Part shown: positions 40,585 through 51,039 of the stretch, in pieces
How the letters are laid out: each line of letters opens with the position of its first letter
Numbering within the stretch: the first letter of the stretch is position 1
From: Sepiola atlantica
Taxonomy: Eukaryota; Mollusca; Cephalopoda; Sepiida; Sepiolidae
Direction of reading: 5' to 3'
NCBI GenBank assembly: GCA_963556195.1
Contig: OY744537.1
Location: 23,123,876 to 23,187,875 of the forward strand
DNA length: 64,000 bases
The notes under the pieces: generated by a model
What the model was told of the DNA's origin: nothing
Databases searched by the model: none
The model's input: only the letters and a program-made list of their open reading frames with translations
Made by a program: the position numbers and the translations under genes

Positions 40585-40690
40585 GCTGTTGAAGGTTGCC
40601 AACATCCATAGTGAAAGTGGTGCCATGGAACCGACGGAATTTGAACTTGGCACACTCAGGTCGCCAGTTCACGTCAGTATTCTCTTCACC
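40585..40690 (-). mobile_element. tRNA-like SINE S, copy 1
   Basis: On the minus strand: 'gacctgagtgtgccaagttc' followed by 'aaattccgtcggttccatgg', then 'cactttcactatggatgttg'. The same order is on the plus strand at 59225-59302. 'gttcaaattcc' is the B box. Two copies in opposite orientation 18.6 kb apart establish a SINE family. Confidence 0.7.
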
Positions 40691-40699
40691 ACCAACAAC

Positions 40700-41185
40700 T
40701 AAAAAAAACAAAACTATTTGGGCTGGTGAATCTCTGTCCCATTTGAGGGTTCTTGATAAGGTGCAGAAACGTATCTGTAATTTGATTGGCGCCATCCTTT
40801 CTTCTTCTCTGCACCCTCTCTCTCTCACAGACGTGATGTTGCTACACTCAGTCTTTTCTATAAATACTATTATGGCATGTGTTCTTCAGAATTGTGTGAT
40901 CTATTCCCCGCTTCTTTTGTTCCAGCTCGTTTGATTCGTTGGTCTAGTGGTCTCCATCAATTCACTGTTTTGCTACCTCATTGTAATACAGCTTCCTATT
41001 CCAGTAGCTTCTTTCCAGGAACTGCAGGAACTCTCTTCCTGCTGACTGACTATAACCTTGGTCTTTTCAAGACTAAGGGCAATAGGCATCTCCTGTCTTT
41101 ATGATAAACATATTTGTTCTTGTTAGCTCCTTACATCAAGTGGCTTCATGCTTTGTCTGGAGCGATTTCCATAAAAAAAAATAGA
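40700..41185 (+). pseudogene. LINE C-terminus and tail, family B
   Basis: Pieces in order: 'LRVLDKVQKRICNLIGAIL' (40746-40802), degraded 'LHPLSLTDVMLLHSVF', 'VASFQELQELSSC', and the tail 'gctccttacatcaagtggct' with an A-run near 41175. Several frame breaks. This is the same family as 31190-31870. Confidence 0.8.
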
Positions 41186-41504
41186 ACTCCCACGACAGAA
41201 TCGAGTCAAAATGTTGTATCATGCCGATTCATATGATTAAAAAATTTTTTTTTAATAATGACATTGCCTCAACAAAGAGTGTTAACCAAGAAAGTGGTGT
41301 TGTACATAACATTGTTGGAAATAAATTCCTGTTTAAAATTTGTATAGGAATAAAAGAAAGTGTTTAAATGTATTAAAAGTTTAACTTAAATTTCTTTAAT
41401 ATCCAAGATATTCTATCTAAGTTCTATAATTTGCTCACTGTTGTGGATTGTTTGATGATTGGCTGTTGCACAAACCATAGACACCTTTACAGATTAATTT
41501 TTTA

Positions 41505-41506
<2 letters not shown>
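41186..41506. other. No gene seen
   Basis: AT-rich intron. Confidence 0.4.

Positions 41507-41572
<66 letters not shown>
41507..41572. repeat. (AAT)n microsatellite
   Basis: About 22 uninterrupted AAT units. Confidence 0.97.
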
Positions 41573-41733
41573 AAAATTAAGATGTTGAAAGCTTCCTTTT
41601 TATTCATACTTTATTCAAATTTCTTTAACAATGTGAGTTTCTTAAAGTAGAAATCATATTGCAGAAATGTTTTCATGCGGTTTTATAGCTGTTAAATTCA
41701 TAGTTTTTTTGTTTTGTTTTAAAATATTTTTAG

Positions 41734-41859
41734 GCAAGAGAGATTGAACACCTGATTGCATGCCAGCCTAGTGCCTTGGAAGCATTACGACTAGAAAGGG
41801 TACTCCGCCCAACCAAAATTAAAAAAGACAACACAAAAGATCTACTGAGCAGGGCTGAG
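41734..41859 (+). CDS. Internal exon 5 of the unrecognised host gene
   Basis: The acceptor 'aaaatatttttag' ends at 41733 and the donor 'gag|gttagt' follows 41859. The exon is 126 bases, 42 codons, phase 0 at both ends. It reads 'AREIEHLIACQPSALEALR' then 'LERVLRPTKIKKDNTKDLL' and 'SRAE'. This is the largest exon found. The 'LIACQPSALEALRLE' stretch looks like a conserved motif, but I cannot name the family. One Cys; strongly helical apart from the 'CQPS' and 'RPTK' turns. Confidence 0.8.
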
Positions 41860-42104
41860 GTTAGTATCTTAACATCAGTGTTTGACTTTTTAGTTATTAA
41901 AAATACGAGTAGAAGTTCAGGCTGGACCGAAAAAGTTTGTTACCCCTACCAAAAGACACAATAGAGGGATTTTTTTTGGAAAATCTGTAAATAAATATTT
42001 CTCCCTAATTTGAGAAAGTAGCAGAGAATTTAAACTGGCCACACTAATTTGGGCCAACCTGAAGACAAAAAATCTTAACAGATGAAGCAGCTGAAGTATA
42101 TTTA

Positions 42105-42178
42105 TCTCTTAGTCTACAGTGGTGACCTGCCTTGTTTGGGGTGAAATATCTTTAAAAAAAAAAAAAAAAAAAAAAAAG
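42105..42178 (+). repeat. LINE family A tail with poly-A
   Basis: 'tctacagtggtgacctgcct' then 'tgtttggggtgaaatatc' and an A-run of about 23. An extremely 5'-truncated insertion. Confidence 0.8.
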
Positions 42179-43309
42179 ACTCAGCAGACTATTCAAAAAT
42201 AAAAACTGTCATATCGAAAGCATAGGAATGGCTGCAGACGCTTATAATAAAAAATGAATGAAATAAAAATAAAAAAATATTCCCAAACCACACTGTTGTA
42301 AAATTTGCAAGGGAGAAAGAAAATATTTTTGATCAATAGGTAAGAGCTAAAAGCATTAACAATGATTTTGATGAATTGTGGCGATTAATCTTTATTGAAG
42401 ATTTTCAGCAGTGCTTAATTCATGATCTCGCAGCCGCCGTTAATGACAAAAATATTGTTGAAGTAAATGAAGCAGCAGTCATCTCTGACTCTTATACCTT
42501 AACACACATGAAGCACAGTTATGAGACAATCCGAAAATTAGGCAAAATACTTTGTTCCCTATACAATAGAATGAAAAATAAATGACTTGAACTTATGTCA
42601 TGCTCACACCAGATTAGCAGAAAAATGTTAATATTATAAAAAGTTGTACCAAAAGAATCAACTCAAATATTAAACCTCTGTCTACTGCATTTAGTATTAG
42701 AGAAGGCGTTGTTTGGCAGTCACGACGTCCAAAATGATATAGCTGACATAAGTGATTATTGTGAAAATATTCCCCACTTTAAGCAAAACTCTTAGGTTAT
42801 TAATAATTTAAAAGAAATAATTGAACGTTGGTCCAGGATATTGTAGTGGAAAATGAAAACAACAATGTTAATTCATTAACTCTCTGTGGTTAGCAGAGTT
42901 GTCCCCCTTTGCAAATTGGCTGTTTGGAGAATTTGAACGTTGGTCCAGGATATTTTTAGCTTGATCAATGATTCTAGAATAATATGTGCCCGGAAAACTA
43001 CTACTGCCCGACACAACGTTGAAGTTGGTGATACGAAACTCAAAAAGCAGCACCGTTACCGCCTGAATCCGATTAAGTTTGAACATCTCGAAAAAGAGAT
43101 TAAGTATATGCTGGACAACATCATCAATTTTAAGTTCGTGAATGGAGATGTCCATGCGTCCTCTGTACCCAAATCGGACGAATCTTGCAGGTTCGTGGCA
43201 GATTACTTAAAGGTAAATGCTGTAACCAGGGCAGATATGCATTTCCAATTCTTCAAATCTATGATTGTATTGACAACACTGGCAGTGCGTGATATGTCAG
43301 CAAATTTGA

Positions 43310-43735
43310 TATCATCATCATCATATTCGGTTTAATGTCCGTTTTACATGTTGGCATGTGTTGCTCTCACCAGGTCTTTCAACGTGGCCATACCATCGAT
43401 GTCTCCTATTTTGCATATATCTCTCTGTACTGTCAAGATTTAATCTTCCTCTGAGGTCATCAGAACTAAGCCTGTTTTTAAGACTGACATTACATATCTA
43501 TTGTCTCATTCTCATGTTGTTTCTCTCTATGCAACGCATGTCCTCAACCCTCACTAACCACGTTTTACTTCCATACATCATCACACTGTGTACACATGCC
43601 TGATTGACTCTTCCTTTGGTCGACAGTGATAACGCTCTGCTGATTAGTAATGACAGAAGTTCTGTGAACTTAGTGTGATTGTAAAGGTTAGGAGTGGATG
43701 GACTAACACCTGCTTCACCCTGTGCTCCAATGATC
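43310..43735 (-). pseudogene. LINE family C fragment inserted in the Gypsy remnant
   Basis: Minus strand: 'LLSLLISRALSLSTKGRVNQ', then 'SVMMYGSKTWLVRVEDMRCI'. The 3' end towards 43310 has 'caacacatgccaacatgtaa' and finishes in 'aaaccg' plus a (GAT)n-type tail at 43311-43335. Gypsy protein resumes at about 43740, so the insertion interrupts the reverse-transcriptase frame between 'YVSKFDI' and 'PVTD'. Confidence 0.8.
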
Positions 43736-44064
43736 CCCTGAAGATACCCGTAACTGACAATGCTAAAGAAGCTTCTGCATCTGTTATCAATGAGAACCTC
43801 CACCAGTACAAGGTAATGTCTTTCGGCATGAAAAACTCTTCTACATTTCAGAGAATGGTGCGTCTCCTTGTAAACGATTGAGAGGTTGCGAGGTTTAGAT
43901 TGATGATGCAATCATTTACAGCAGAACGTGGGAGGAACATCTCACGATAATCAAGGGACTCTTTCTTTGTCTCAAAAGTTGAGTTTGTCCATTAATTTGC
44001 ACAAATCAAAATTTGGTCAGGCAAAGTTTCTCGGTCAGGGATATGTGAAACGTATCATAACCAC

Positions 44065-44575
44065 GATTGGGGCTATCACAAATTCCCTTATTCTCACAAA
44101 CAAAAAACATTACATCATTGGGGCTATCACAAATTACCTCATTCTCACAAACAAAAGACATTGCATCATTAGGGGCTATCACAAATTACCTCATTCTCAC
44201 AAACAAAAATATTGCATCATTGTGACTATCACAAATTACCTCATTCTCACAAACAAAAAATATTGCATCATTGTGACTATTACAAATTACCTCATTCTCA
44301 CAAACAAAAAACATTACATCATTAGGGCTATCACAAATTACCCCATTCTCACAAACAAAAAACATTACATCATTGGGGCTATCACAAATTACCCCATTCT
44401 CACAAACAAAAAACATTACATCATTGGGGCTATCACAAATTACCCCATTCTCACAAACAAAAAACATTACATCATTGGGGCTATCATAAATTACCCCATT
44501 CTCACAAACAAAAAACATTACATCATTGGGGCTATCACAAATTACCTCATTCTCACAAACAAAAAACAACTCACG
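44065..44575 (+). repeat. 51-bp tandem repeat derived from Gypsy reverse transcriptase
   Basis: Ten or so units of 51 bp, core 'ctatcacaaattac(c/t)(c/t)cattc' plus 'tcacaaacaaaaaacattac'. Since 51 is 17 codons, the frame stays open and encodes repeats of 'ITNYLILTNKKHYIIGA'. The last unit runs directly into 'ITNYLILTNKKQLTRFLGM', which is the normal Gypsy sequence at this place. So the unit arose by duplication of that segment. One unit has a small indel-type change ('attaggggc') but the 246-codon frame at 43928-44668 remains open. The antisense strand is also open over the repeats. Confidence 0.93.
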
Positions 44576-44711
44576 AGATTTCTGGGTATGGTTAAATTCT
44601 GTAGAAACTTTTCAGAAATTGTAAGTCTTCTTACTGATCTTTTCAAGAAGAATGATAAATGTATATAGAGGAAAACCTGTGAGGAGGCTTTCGAACGAAA
44701 CAAAAAACATC

Positions 44712-45030
44712 CTTTGGGTCCAACCCGCTTCCTGATATTCATCAATGATCTTCTAAATCATATTCTGAGATCATTTGTTAACATCGATGCAGACCACGCA
44801 ACCATCAATGGCAGCATTTTGAAGAGCATTGATTATCAAGATCTTTCCAATTCTCTCTTCTCCAACCTGGAGCATATGGTGTATTGGGGGGAAAAATTGG
44901 CTTGTTACTTTTAAAACATCAAAAACTAAGCTTCTCTCCTGTCATTACGGACGTTTGGATCCTGGCTTTTTCGAAGAACTTGCATAAAAAATCTTCCAGC
45001 GGTGAAAATTGTGATTCTAGTCCATACTGG
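44712..45030 (+). pseudogene. LINE reverse-transcriptase fragment, family B
   Basis: Reads 'GPTRFLIFINDLLNHILRSF' (motif B end), 'VNIDADHATINGS' in place of the YADD box, then 'LEHMVYWGEKLACYF' and, shifted, 'KLLSCHYGRLDPG'-like residues. The YADD Asp pair is reduced to DADH. The homologous region at 55860-56010 is another copy. It abuts the Gypsy remnant at about 44709. Confidence 0.75.
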
Positions 45031-45147
45031 TAAACACGTTTTCATTTAGTTTCTTTTAATCTTTTTCCATTTTAAGGCACATCCTTTTTTTTTCCCAGAT
45101 TTTTTATTTGACCAAATCTAAATGTCTTAATGCCTTTTCACATTTTA

Positions 45148-45152
<5 letters not shown>

Positions 45153-45202
<50 letters not shown>
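45153..45202. repeat. (TA)n microsatellite
   Basis: About 25 TA units. Confidence 0.96.
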
Positions 45203-45206
<4 letters not shown>

Positions 45207-45297
45207 ATTTTTATAATAAATATTTTTAATATGCAGATACATATATGTTTCATCTTAAGCAAGACTCATCAGTGTGGCCATATATAACTGTACCACT

Positions 45298-45373
45298 AGT
45301 CGCAGGATTCGAACACTGAACTAAAGTCACCTTTGACTTCCATCCAACGCCTTGCCCACATGACCGCTATATG
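45298..45373 (-). mobile_element. tRNA-like SINE head
   Basis: On the minus strand, 'atgtgggcaaggcgttggat' (A-box region) is followed by 'gtgttcgaatcctgcgacta' (B-box region), with spacing right for a tRNA-derived promoter. The body towards 45240 is short and ends in the TA-rich tract. Confidence 0.65.
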
Positions 45374-46371
45374 AAAGAGAAGGGAACTATTTCTATTATT
45401 CAATTTTTAACAAACATAGTAAGCTTCCTGAGAGTGTTCGTCCCCCATAAGGGGAATGAACTTTGCAGTATTACTTTAGTTAGAAGCTTTTCATATTTCC
45501 CCGTACAGAGTGCTCTTCTTTGAAGGGAACTTTAAATGATATATAATCCTTTTCATATATAAGGACACTTGGACCCTTTTCAGGCATTTCACTGTACTTT
45601 CCTGTAACTTTGAATGCCAACCTTGCATTCATAACTCTACCCTTCATTCTGATTGTTGTTTTCAATCTACATTCATTCGCTTATATTTTCTCATAAATGA
45701 ATTGAATAAGAATTATTTTCTTGTATTATTTGTTAGATTTTTAAATTCTCGTTTTTTCTCATCTTCAATCACTTTGTGTTAAGTATCATCCCATAAACAA
45801 GACTAGTAATGTGGACCTCACACTTAGATATATAGAGTGGGGAGAATCGCCTTCTGATTACGATCTGATTTTGCACTTTAAACATCAGCTTAAAGTCAAA
45901 ATCAGATGTGATACAAGAAGATTGCACTCTGCACTATTTAAAAGGAGGTGAATACACACCTCTAGCTTATGTGTTCCCTGCCTAGGCATGGTGCACGCCA
46001 ACCTGAGGTTTTATCAGACCCCATCCCAGCTAGCAAAATCTGTTAACTAGTGGTACAAATGAGTCCTGACCCCCTCTTTTTTTTTCTTCTTCCCCTACTT
46101 AGAAACTGTCTTGCGTTAAGTGTCATTCCATAAAGGAATCATTTCTGGGGATTATAACAGGAGGTGGGTTAAACAGAGAGATCATTTCTAGTGTTTGAAA
46201 TTGTTCACTTATGAGTTTATGTTTTGGTTGAAAACCATTGCAATTTTTTTCTTTTGTTTTTATATAAAGAGTTTCTATCTGTTTAGTGTTGAAGCTTTTT
46301 CTATGGCTAATTTGATCAATTAGTTACTATAAAAAAGCATCTGATAAGTAAACTTAGTATTATATTATATA
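45374..46371. other. No gene seen
   Basis: Contains two similar phrases, 'gtgttaagtatcatcccata' at 45777 and 'gcgttaagtgtcattccata' at 46113, about 340 bp apart. Otherwise unremarkable. Confidence 0.4.
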
Positions 46372-46408
46372 CTAGCAGAACCCGTCGCCCAGCGTTGCAC
46401 GGGAGAAA
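46372..46408 (+). repeat. 'actagcagaacccgtcgccc' repeat end motif
   Basis: Best copy of the motif also seen at 27556, 37351 and (inverted) 52088. It is followed by 'agcgttgcacgggagaaag'. Confidence 0.5.
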
Positions 46409-46511
46409 GTACTTACCTATTGCATGACGTCGAATAAAAAAAGACCCGCCCTATTGTTTTTTCTCCCCCCCCCCTACTGTGTTTGCAAAAAAAAAAAAAA
46501 GAAAGTGGTAT

Positions 46512-46586
46512 AGTAGAATGGGATCGAACGCTGAAACTGGCGATCATGAAACCTACCTCTCTAACGACTGCGCCACCGTTTCGAGT
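46512..46586 (-). mobile_element. tRNA-like SINE head
   Basis: On the minus strand: 'cggtggcgcagtcgttagag' (A box) and 'cagcgttcgatcccattcta' (B box). Good pol III promoter spacing. It lies just downstream of the 'actagcag' motif, which may be part of the same repeat. Confidence 0.7.
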
Positions 46587-47589
46587 TAAAAATACATGTG
46601 CAAATAGGTCAATTAAGCTAAGCTTGATTATGGGCATGAGTGTTATGTTAAGATTCAGCAATGACACGGTTTAGTTCATTTGTAGATGATGAAAATGACT
46701 GGATTTGGGCAAGTTTTCTATAATATGCGTGTTAAAGGTGTATGATTTTGAAAATGTAAATGTATCGGGGTCTACCAGTATCTTGGTGCTTATTGAATTA
46801 AATAGGAAGACGATTCGATCAAGAAATTGTAGCCGCCATGTTGAATGAATAAATGTTGCAGGAACTGTGTTCGTTAATTTCATTCGCTTAATTCCGGAAT
46901 GAATATAAATGTAGAAGTCATAGGTAGAATTTGAAATAATGTAATCTGAGATTCGCGGAAAATCATCGGAGTGAACGGGAGCGGTCATTAAGTCTTTGCG
47001 AATTGCTTTATATTATGTAGTAAATTAATACCAGACAAATAATAAATAAGAACTGGGTGTTTTGTGAAAATTAAACTGTGCTTATTAGTTCCTGGTGTCG
47101 ATGAGTAGAGTGACAGGACATAATTGTTAGGGAGAAAAGTTTTTGCTACCACCTATATGGAGTTGGTTTTTCGGAGAGACGTGGATGGTGGGCCAAATGT
47201 AATATTTAGTGTTATGTAGAAAAAAATAATCAAAAATTTACTAAAACACGCTCGAGTGAATAAGTGTAGTATAGTGGTGAGTTTAGTAGCCTGTGATGCA
47301 TGTGGTTATTTTCCTATACTCCGAGAAGGTACAGGGGAAAAAACGTCTCTACTTTATATATTATATATATTAAATTCCCGAAACAGTTTTTCATGGTAAA
47401 CAACTGATGATCCCTTAAAATAGTGTTAGAAATAAACTAATATAATAATTGTAAAAAATAAATTGACTTACATGAGTGATTTTCCACTGGAAGACTTGGG
47501 ACTATAATTTTTTTTTTTTTAATATAGTTTTAATGGTTGAGAAACTTCCAAGACTATATATATCGTCACCCTCTACATAGTTCTTTGTT
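46587..47589. other. No gene seen
   Basis: AT-rich, no recognised feature. Confidence 0.4.
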
Positions 47590-47750
47590 TTAGTGGATGA
47601 CGTCATCTTTTTGTTACTTCAGCATTTATGACACCATAAAGGATTTGCCAAGTGTCTTCCAACTCTGTTATGCCCTCCATTGTGCACAGAGACAAACAAA
47701 CAAATATACAAAATAACAAGCAACGTCTACAGAGTTTTAGTAGTATACTA
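47590..47750. repeat. Dispersed 'gatgtcatcctt' repeat, copy 3
   Basis: Begins 'gtggatgacgtcatcttttt', continues 'acttcagcatttatgacacc' and ends 'aaaataacaagcaacgtcta' and 'ttagtagtatactaga'. It matches 1793-1972 in order, including the 'acttcagcatttatga' block. Confidence 0.65.
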
Positions 47751-47900
47751 GATCCCCAGGGGTCTAGTCGTTCGTCTAATAGATGACCTGTGAACCGAAA
47801 AGGTTACAGGTCATCCAGATAAAGGATCTCTTCTCCCTCTCTATTATTTGATAGATGACGTCATTTTGCGACCAGTTATCCCTACCTCTGTTTTAATGGA

Positions 47901-48206
47901 GGGCCCGTGGATGAGTGGTTATAGCACTTGTCTTTGGCCTGGACGACCCGGGTTCGATCCCACTCACGGCATGCGGATTTTCGGGTCTGAAAACTCCCTC
48001 TGTCCACCCAGCAGTAAATGGGTACCTGACTAAAACTCAGAAGGTTCAAGGCAGCAGAAGGAGAGGGATGGGCTCCGCCTTCCATATGCTGTGCCCTAGA
48101 CACGGTGATTCTTAACGAATCACCGCCGCTACGGCCATGGGCAGTGTGCGATGTCGGCAACGACACTCGTGCGCGTCCAGGCTATGCGACCTTTACCTTT
48201 ACCTTA
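47901..48206 (+). mobile_element. tRNA-derived SINE, near full length
   Basis: The head 47901-47972 is tRNA-like, with 'gtggatgagtggttatagc' (A box) and 'ccgggttcgatcccactcac' (B box), and a possible acceptor pairing 'gcccgtg' with 'cacggc'. The body holds 'cagtaaatgggtacctgact', a phrase found in widespread metazoan SINE families, and the element ends in a (CTTTAC)-type tail. It sits inside the 'gatgtcatcctt' repeat block (47855-47880 left, 48207-48290 right). Confidence 0.85.
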
Positions 48207-48290
48207 TTATCCTTTTGTGACGTCATCCTTTAGTGATGTCATCCTTTAGTGATGTCATCAAGTTTGCATGTGGACAACATAACCAGCATT
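48207..48290. repeat. Short 'cctttagtgatgtcat' tandem, copy 4
   Basis: 'tttagtgatgtcatcc' occurs in direct repeats preceded by 'ttttgtgacgtcatcc'. Continues the repeat interrupted by the SINE at 47901. Confidence 0.6.
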
Positions 48291-48327
48291 ATCTACGGAG
48301 GCTTAGTGGTCGTGTGTATTTATGTAT

Positions 48328-48388
48328 GTATTTTAAATGTTTATATAATATATATATATATATATATATATTATATAAACATTTAAAA
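48328..48388. repeat. Palindrome with TA core
   Basis: 'attttaaatgtttatataat' on the left is mirrored by 'attatataaacatttaaaat' on the right around a TA run. Confidence 0.9.
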
Positions 48389-49291
48389 TGGTCTACACAA
48401 ATTAATTCATGTTTCGGTACTACAGTGTACCTCATTAAGACCACAAGTTCATAATGAAAACAACCCCCCCCTCAAAAAAAACAAAAACAAAATAAGAAAT
48501 CATATATCGACACTACAGACAGTAGAATTTTATAATCAGCAGCAGCAATCGCTAACACAGTTACCTTGCATAACTGTTGGGGGGGGGGGGGTGAAGTGTC
48601 AAGAAGCATGTCACTTTTTTTTTTCCTTTAACCACAACTAGCCAGATTCAATACACCTCTCTCCCTTTTACACTATCCTAAAAACTTACACGACAGAGCG
48701 AACACATAGACGCAAGCCATGCACATGCATAGCAGAATACAAGCCATGAAACGCAAGCACGCTCCTATATCACCACTAAAATTCTCACATACATACACAC
48801 GTCGAACACATGACATGATTAACTTACAACTCAAGCCTATAGAGAATGTTAGCATACAAACACACACGTGCCACCGATTATCCCATAAACTTAATATATA
48901 CACATTCACAACAGTTACAGGAGAAACTACTTACACCCATATGCATATTTAAACGGATCTATCAAACAATAATTACACTCACATACAGTTCAACACATAC
49001 TCACCTAGTATAGAAGATATTTCAGCATTAAGTCTACAAAAATCAGACAGAATTATTCTTCCTTTACTTAAATTGACCTGTGTACAATACAGTTAAGATA
49101 CAATGATCTCAATCACCTCATAATTATACTGTATTTATCCATTAATTGCAGTTAACCAGGGTTTTATTTATTTAATTTATATTAACTTCATTTAATGAGA
49201 AATTTAGAATGGTATCTATCAAACCCATCCATTTTATTCATTAATTAATATATATTATTTAAATAAGTGATCAGAACAGGAATTTAACTGT

Positions 49292-49295
<4 letters not shown>
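48389..49295. other. No gene seen
   Basis: AT-rich with G and C runs near 48570 and 48465. The CA-containing stretch 48680-48960 gives open frames on both strands that match nothing known. Confidence 0.4.

Positions 49296-49341
<46 letters not shown>
49296..49341. repeat. (TA)n microsatellite
   Basis: About 23 TA units. Confidence 0.96.
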
Positions 49342-49346
<5 letters not shown>

Positions 49347-50190
49347 AGTTCATATTATATTCCAATAACCATGGTTTTATTTTATTATTTTTATTTTTTC
49401 ACATTTCAAAAAAATATAAAATTTGTGTGAGATATATTTTTTATGGTCCGTTTCATTTGTCTTGTGCCAAACAACATTTTTATGTCAATATCGTCTCTGC
49501 AACACTACAAAATCATCGGAAAAAATTCACAAAGAGTAAAAAGTTCTTGGATTAAAGTGCCTTGAAAAAACCTACACTATACAGTAGTTCATTTTTGGGT
49601 GAAAACAAACAAAAAACAAATAAAAAGAGAAAGCAAAACACTCACACGTGGGAGAGCCCACTAATACGCCATTATATATATATTACAGAAGATTAGAACA
49701 ACATAGGTACCGTCGGTTTCAAATTCAACAAAAGGGAACAGGACATGCCCACCCTTTATGGACTCTCCTCAGCCTCTGTTATCCGTAAAATACACTAATA
49801 AAAACTTATAACTAGAAAAAAATAGGACAGAGGATTGAAATATCGTTACAACCTGAACGAGCACGCGAATCACCATTTTTCTAAACAACAAACCACATGC
49901 TGTTCCCCTATATTGTATTTGAAACTGTCGGTATCTATGTTGTTCTGATCTTCTGTAATAAATATATAAATAAATATTAAACTCTTATTTTTTAATTTTG
50001 CTTAATAATCGAGCACTCTAAAAGCCATGGTTTTAGGAAAAATAAATCGCTTGGTTTAAACAACTGGAGATGTAATAGATTTTGTATTTTTTTACAACTT
50101 TTATTCCCATCCTTTAACTTGCCTTAATATATATATCATCATGGACTCTCCCGTCGATTTCGACGTATGAGGTCTTGACAACTCAAAATT
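49342..50190. other. No gene seen
   Basis: AT-rich intron. Nothing recognised. Confidence 0.4.
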
Positions 50191-50193
50191 TGT

Positions 50194-50600
50194 TTAGTCT
50201 ACGATGGATTTAGCATGCTTACATTTACTCAATCGTAAATGGCATTTGAGTCCTGCGAGAGATTTGCAAACCAGCCCACAATGGATGCAAGAAGGAAGAT
50301 CTTGAGAAAAATCGGCTGGGATACTTGTAGATGTTTTTGTTCTTTCGCGTCTTTCGCGCTGTTGATCAATGGCAGTTACAGAGAACCGCCTGATGCCCCT
50401 CTGGCAGTCAGATCGCCATTCCTTCCGTCGAGAAGCAAGCTGTTCAAAATCACGATAAGCAATATTGATAGATGTCAAATTCATCTTCAACTTGTCCTTA
50501 AAGCGAAGCAGCGGTCGACCCACATTTCGCCTTCCACTGTTGAGCTCGCCGTACATCAGTTGCTTTGGTATTCTATCATCTTCCATACATAAGACATGTC
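50194..50600 (-). pseudogene. LINE ORF C-terminus with zinc finger, minus strand
   Basis: A 130-codon minus frame (50586-50194) reads 'MEDDRIPKQLMYGELNSGRR' (residues 1-20), 'PLLRFKDKLKMNLTSI', 'WRSDCQRGIRRF' and ends with 'CIHCGLVCKSLAGLKCHLRL' plus 'SKC'. The 'R(I/V)PKQLLYGEL' start and the terminal C2H2/C2HC-like finger are characteristic of one group of LINEs whose endonuclease/RT protein ends in a DNA- or RNA-binding finger. It is not a host zinc-finger gene. Upstream polymerase is absent; a TA/GA microsatellite begins about 20 bp beyond the frame. Confidence 0.8.
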
Positions 50601-50609
50601 CTGCCCAAC

Positions 50610-50611
<2 letters not shown>

Positions 50612-50665
<54 letters not shown>

Positions 50666-50667
50666 AA
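50612..50667. repeat. (TA)n(GA)n compound microsatellite
   Basis: TA run of about 36 bases followed by GA run of about 20. Confidence 0.95.
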
Positions 50668-50753
50668 GATAATACTTTAAAGATATAAATAATATCTTTA
50701 ACCAGTAGACTATCAGGATAAAAACAAAGCTCAATATAGTGTATAGAGCAATA

Positions 50754-50895
50754 ATATTAATTGAATGACATAATAAAATGAGAAATTAATCAGATTTTAT
50801 TAAAGTTCAAAAACAAGGAGTGATATCACTCCTTGTTTTTGAACTTTAATAAAATCTGATTAATTTCTCATTTTATTATGTCATTCAATTAATAT
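50754..50895. repeat. 142-bp perfect palindrome
   Basis: Two 71-bp arms meet without spacer at 'gtgat|atcac' (50824/50825). By eye I found no mismatch. It is followed directly by a TA run (50891-50913). No coding content. Confidence 0.93.
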
Positions 50896-51039
50896 ATATA
50901 TATATATATATATATGCAAGAAAAATCCCAACTGAATATTTTGAACAAAAATAATTCTGTGCTCTTTAACGACACTGGTGTAAAACTATATAAGCAAACT
51001 TGTTAATGGTTACCAATGTCCGATTTGTAATAATGTTTC

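Larger units (their letters stand above)
42340..44708 (+). pseudogene. Ty3/Gypsy gag-pol remnant
   Basis: Plus-strand pieces of a Gypsy retrotransposon in the right order. 'LWRLIFIEDFQQCLIHDLAA' to 'AAVISDSYTLTHM' (42376-42510) resembles the gag region of molluscan Gypsy elements. 'HNVEVGDTKLKKQHRYRLNP' (43013-43072) and 'FVADYLKVNAVTRADMHF' are the N-terminal part of reverse transcriptase. 'PVTDNAKEASASV' and 'YKVMSFGMKNSSTFQRMV' (43748-43860) are palm motifs. A shifted 'CEVYIDDAIIYS'-like segment near 43885-43925 is the YIDD box region. 'LSINLHKSKFGQAKFLG' (43981-44035) and 'KKQLTRFLGMVKFCRNFSE' (44562-44620) follow. It is split by an inverted LINE piece (43310-43735) and expanded by a tandem repeat (44065-44575). 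No LTRs, protease, RNase H or integrase seen. Confidence 0.85.

Noticed and set aside
44186..44569. Cysteine-containing repeat protein on the minus strand ('MFFVCENEVICDSPNDV')
   Set aside because: It is the antisense reading of the Gypsy-derived 51-bp repeat.
44065..44575. Regular repeats with similar spacing that could look like a CRISPR array
   Set aside because: There are no unique spacers; units are contiguous 51-bp copies, and the unit is part of a Gypsy pol gene in a eukaryotic genome.
42340..44708. Active Gypsy element or endogenous retrovirus
   Set aside because: Frames are broken, a LINE interrupts it, no LTRs or envelope gene are visible.
50194..50586. Host zinc-finger protein
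   Set aside because: The finger is preceded by residues typical of LINE C-termini and there is no start, linker or second finger.
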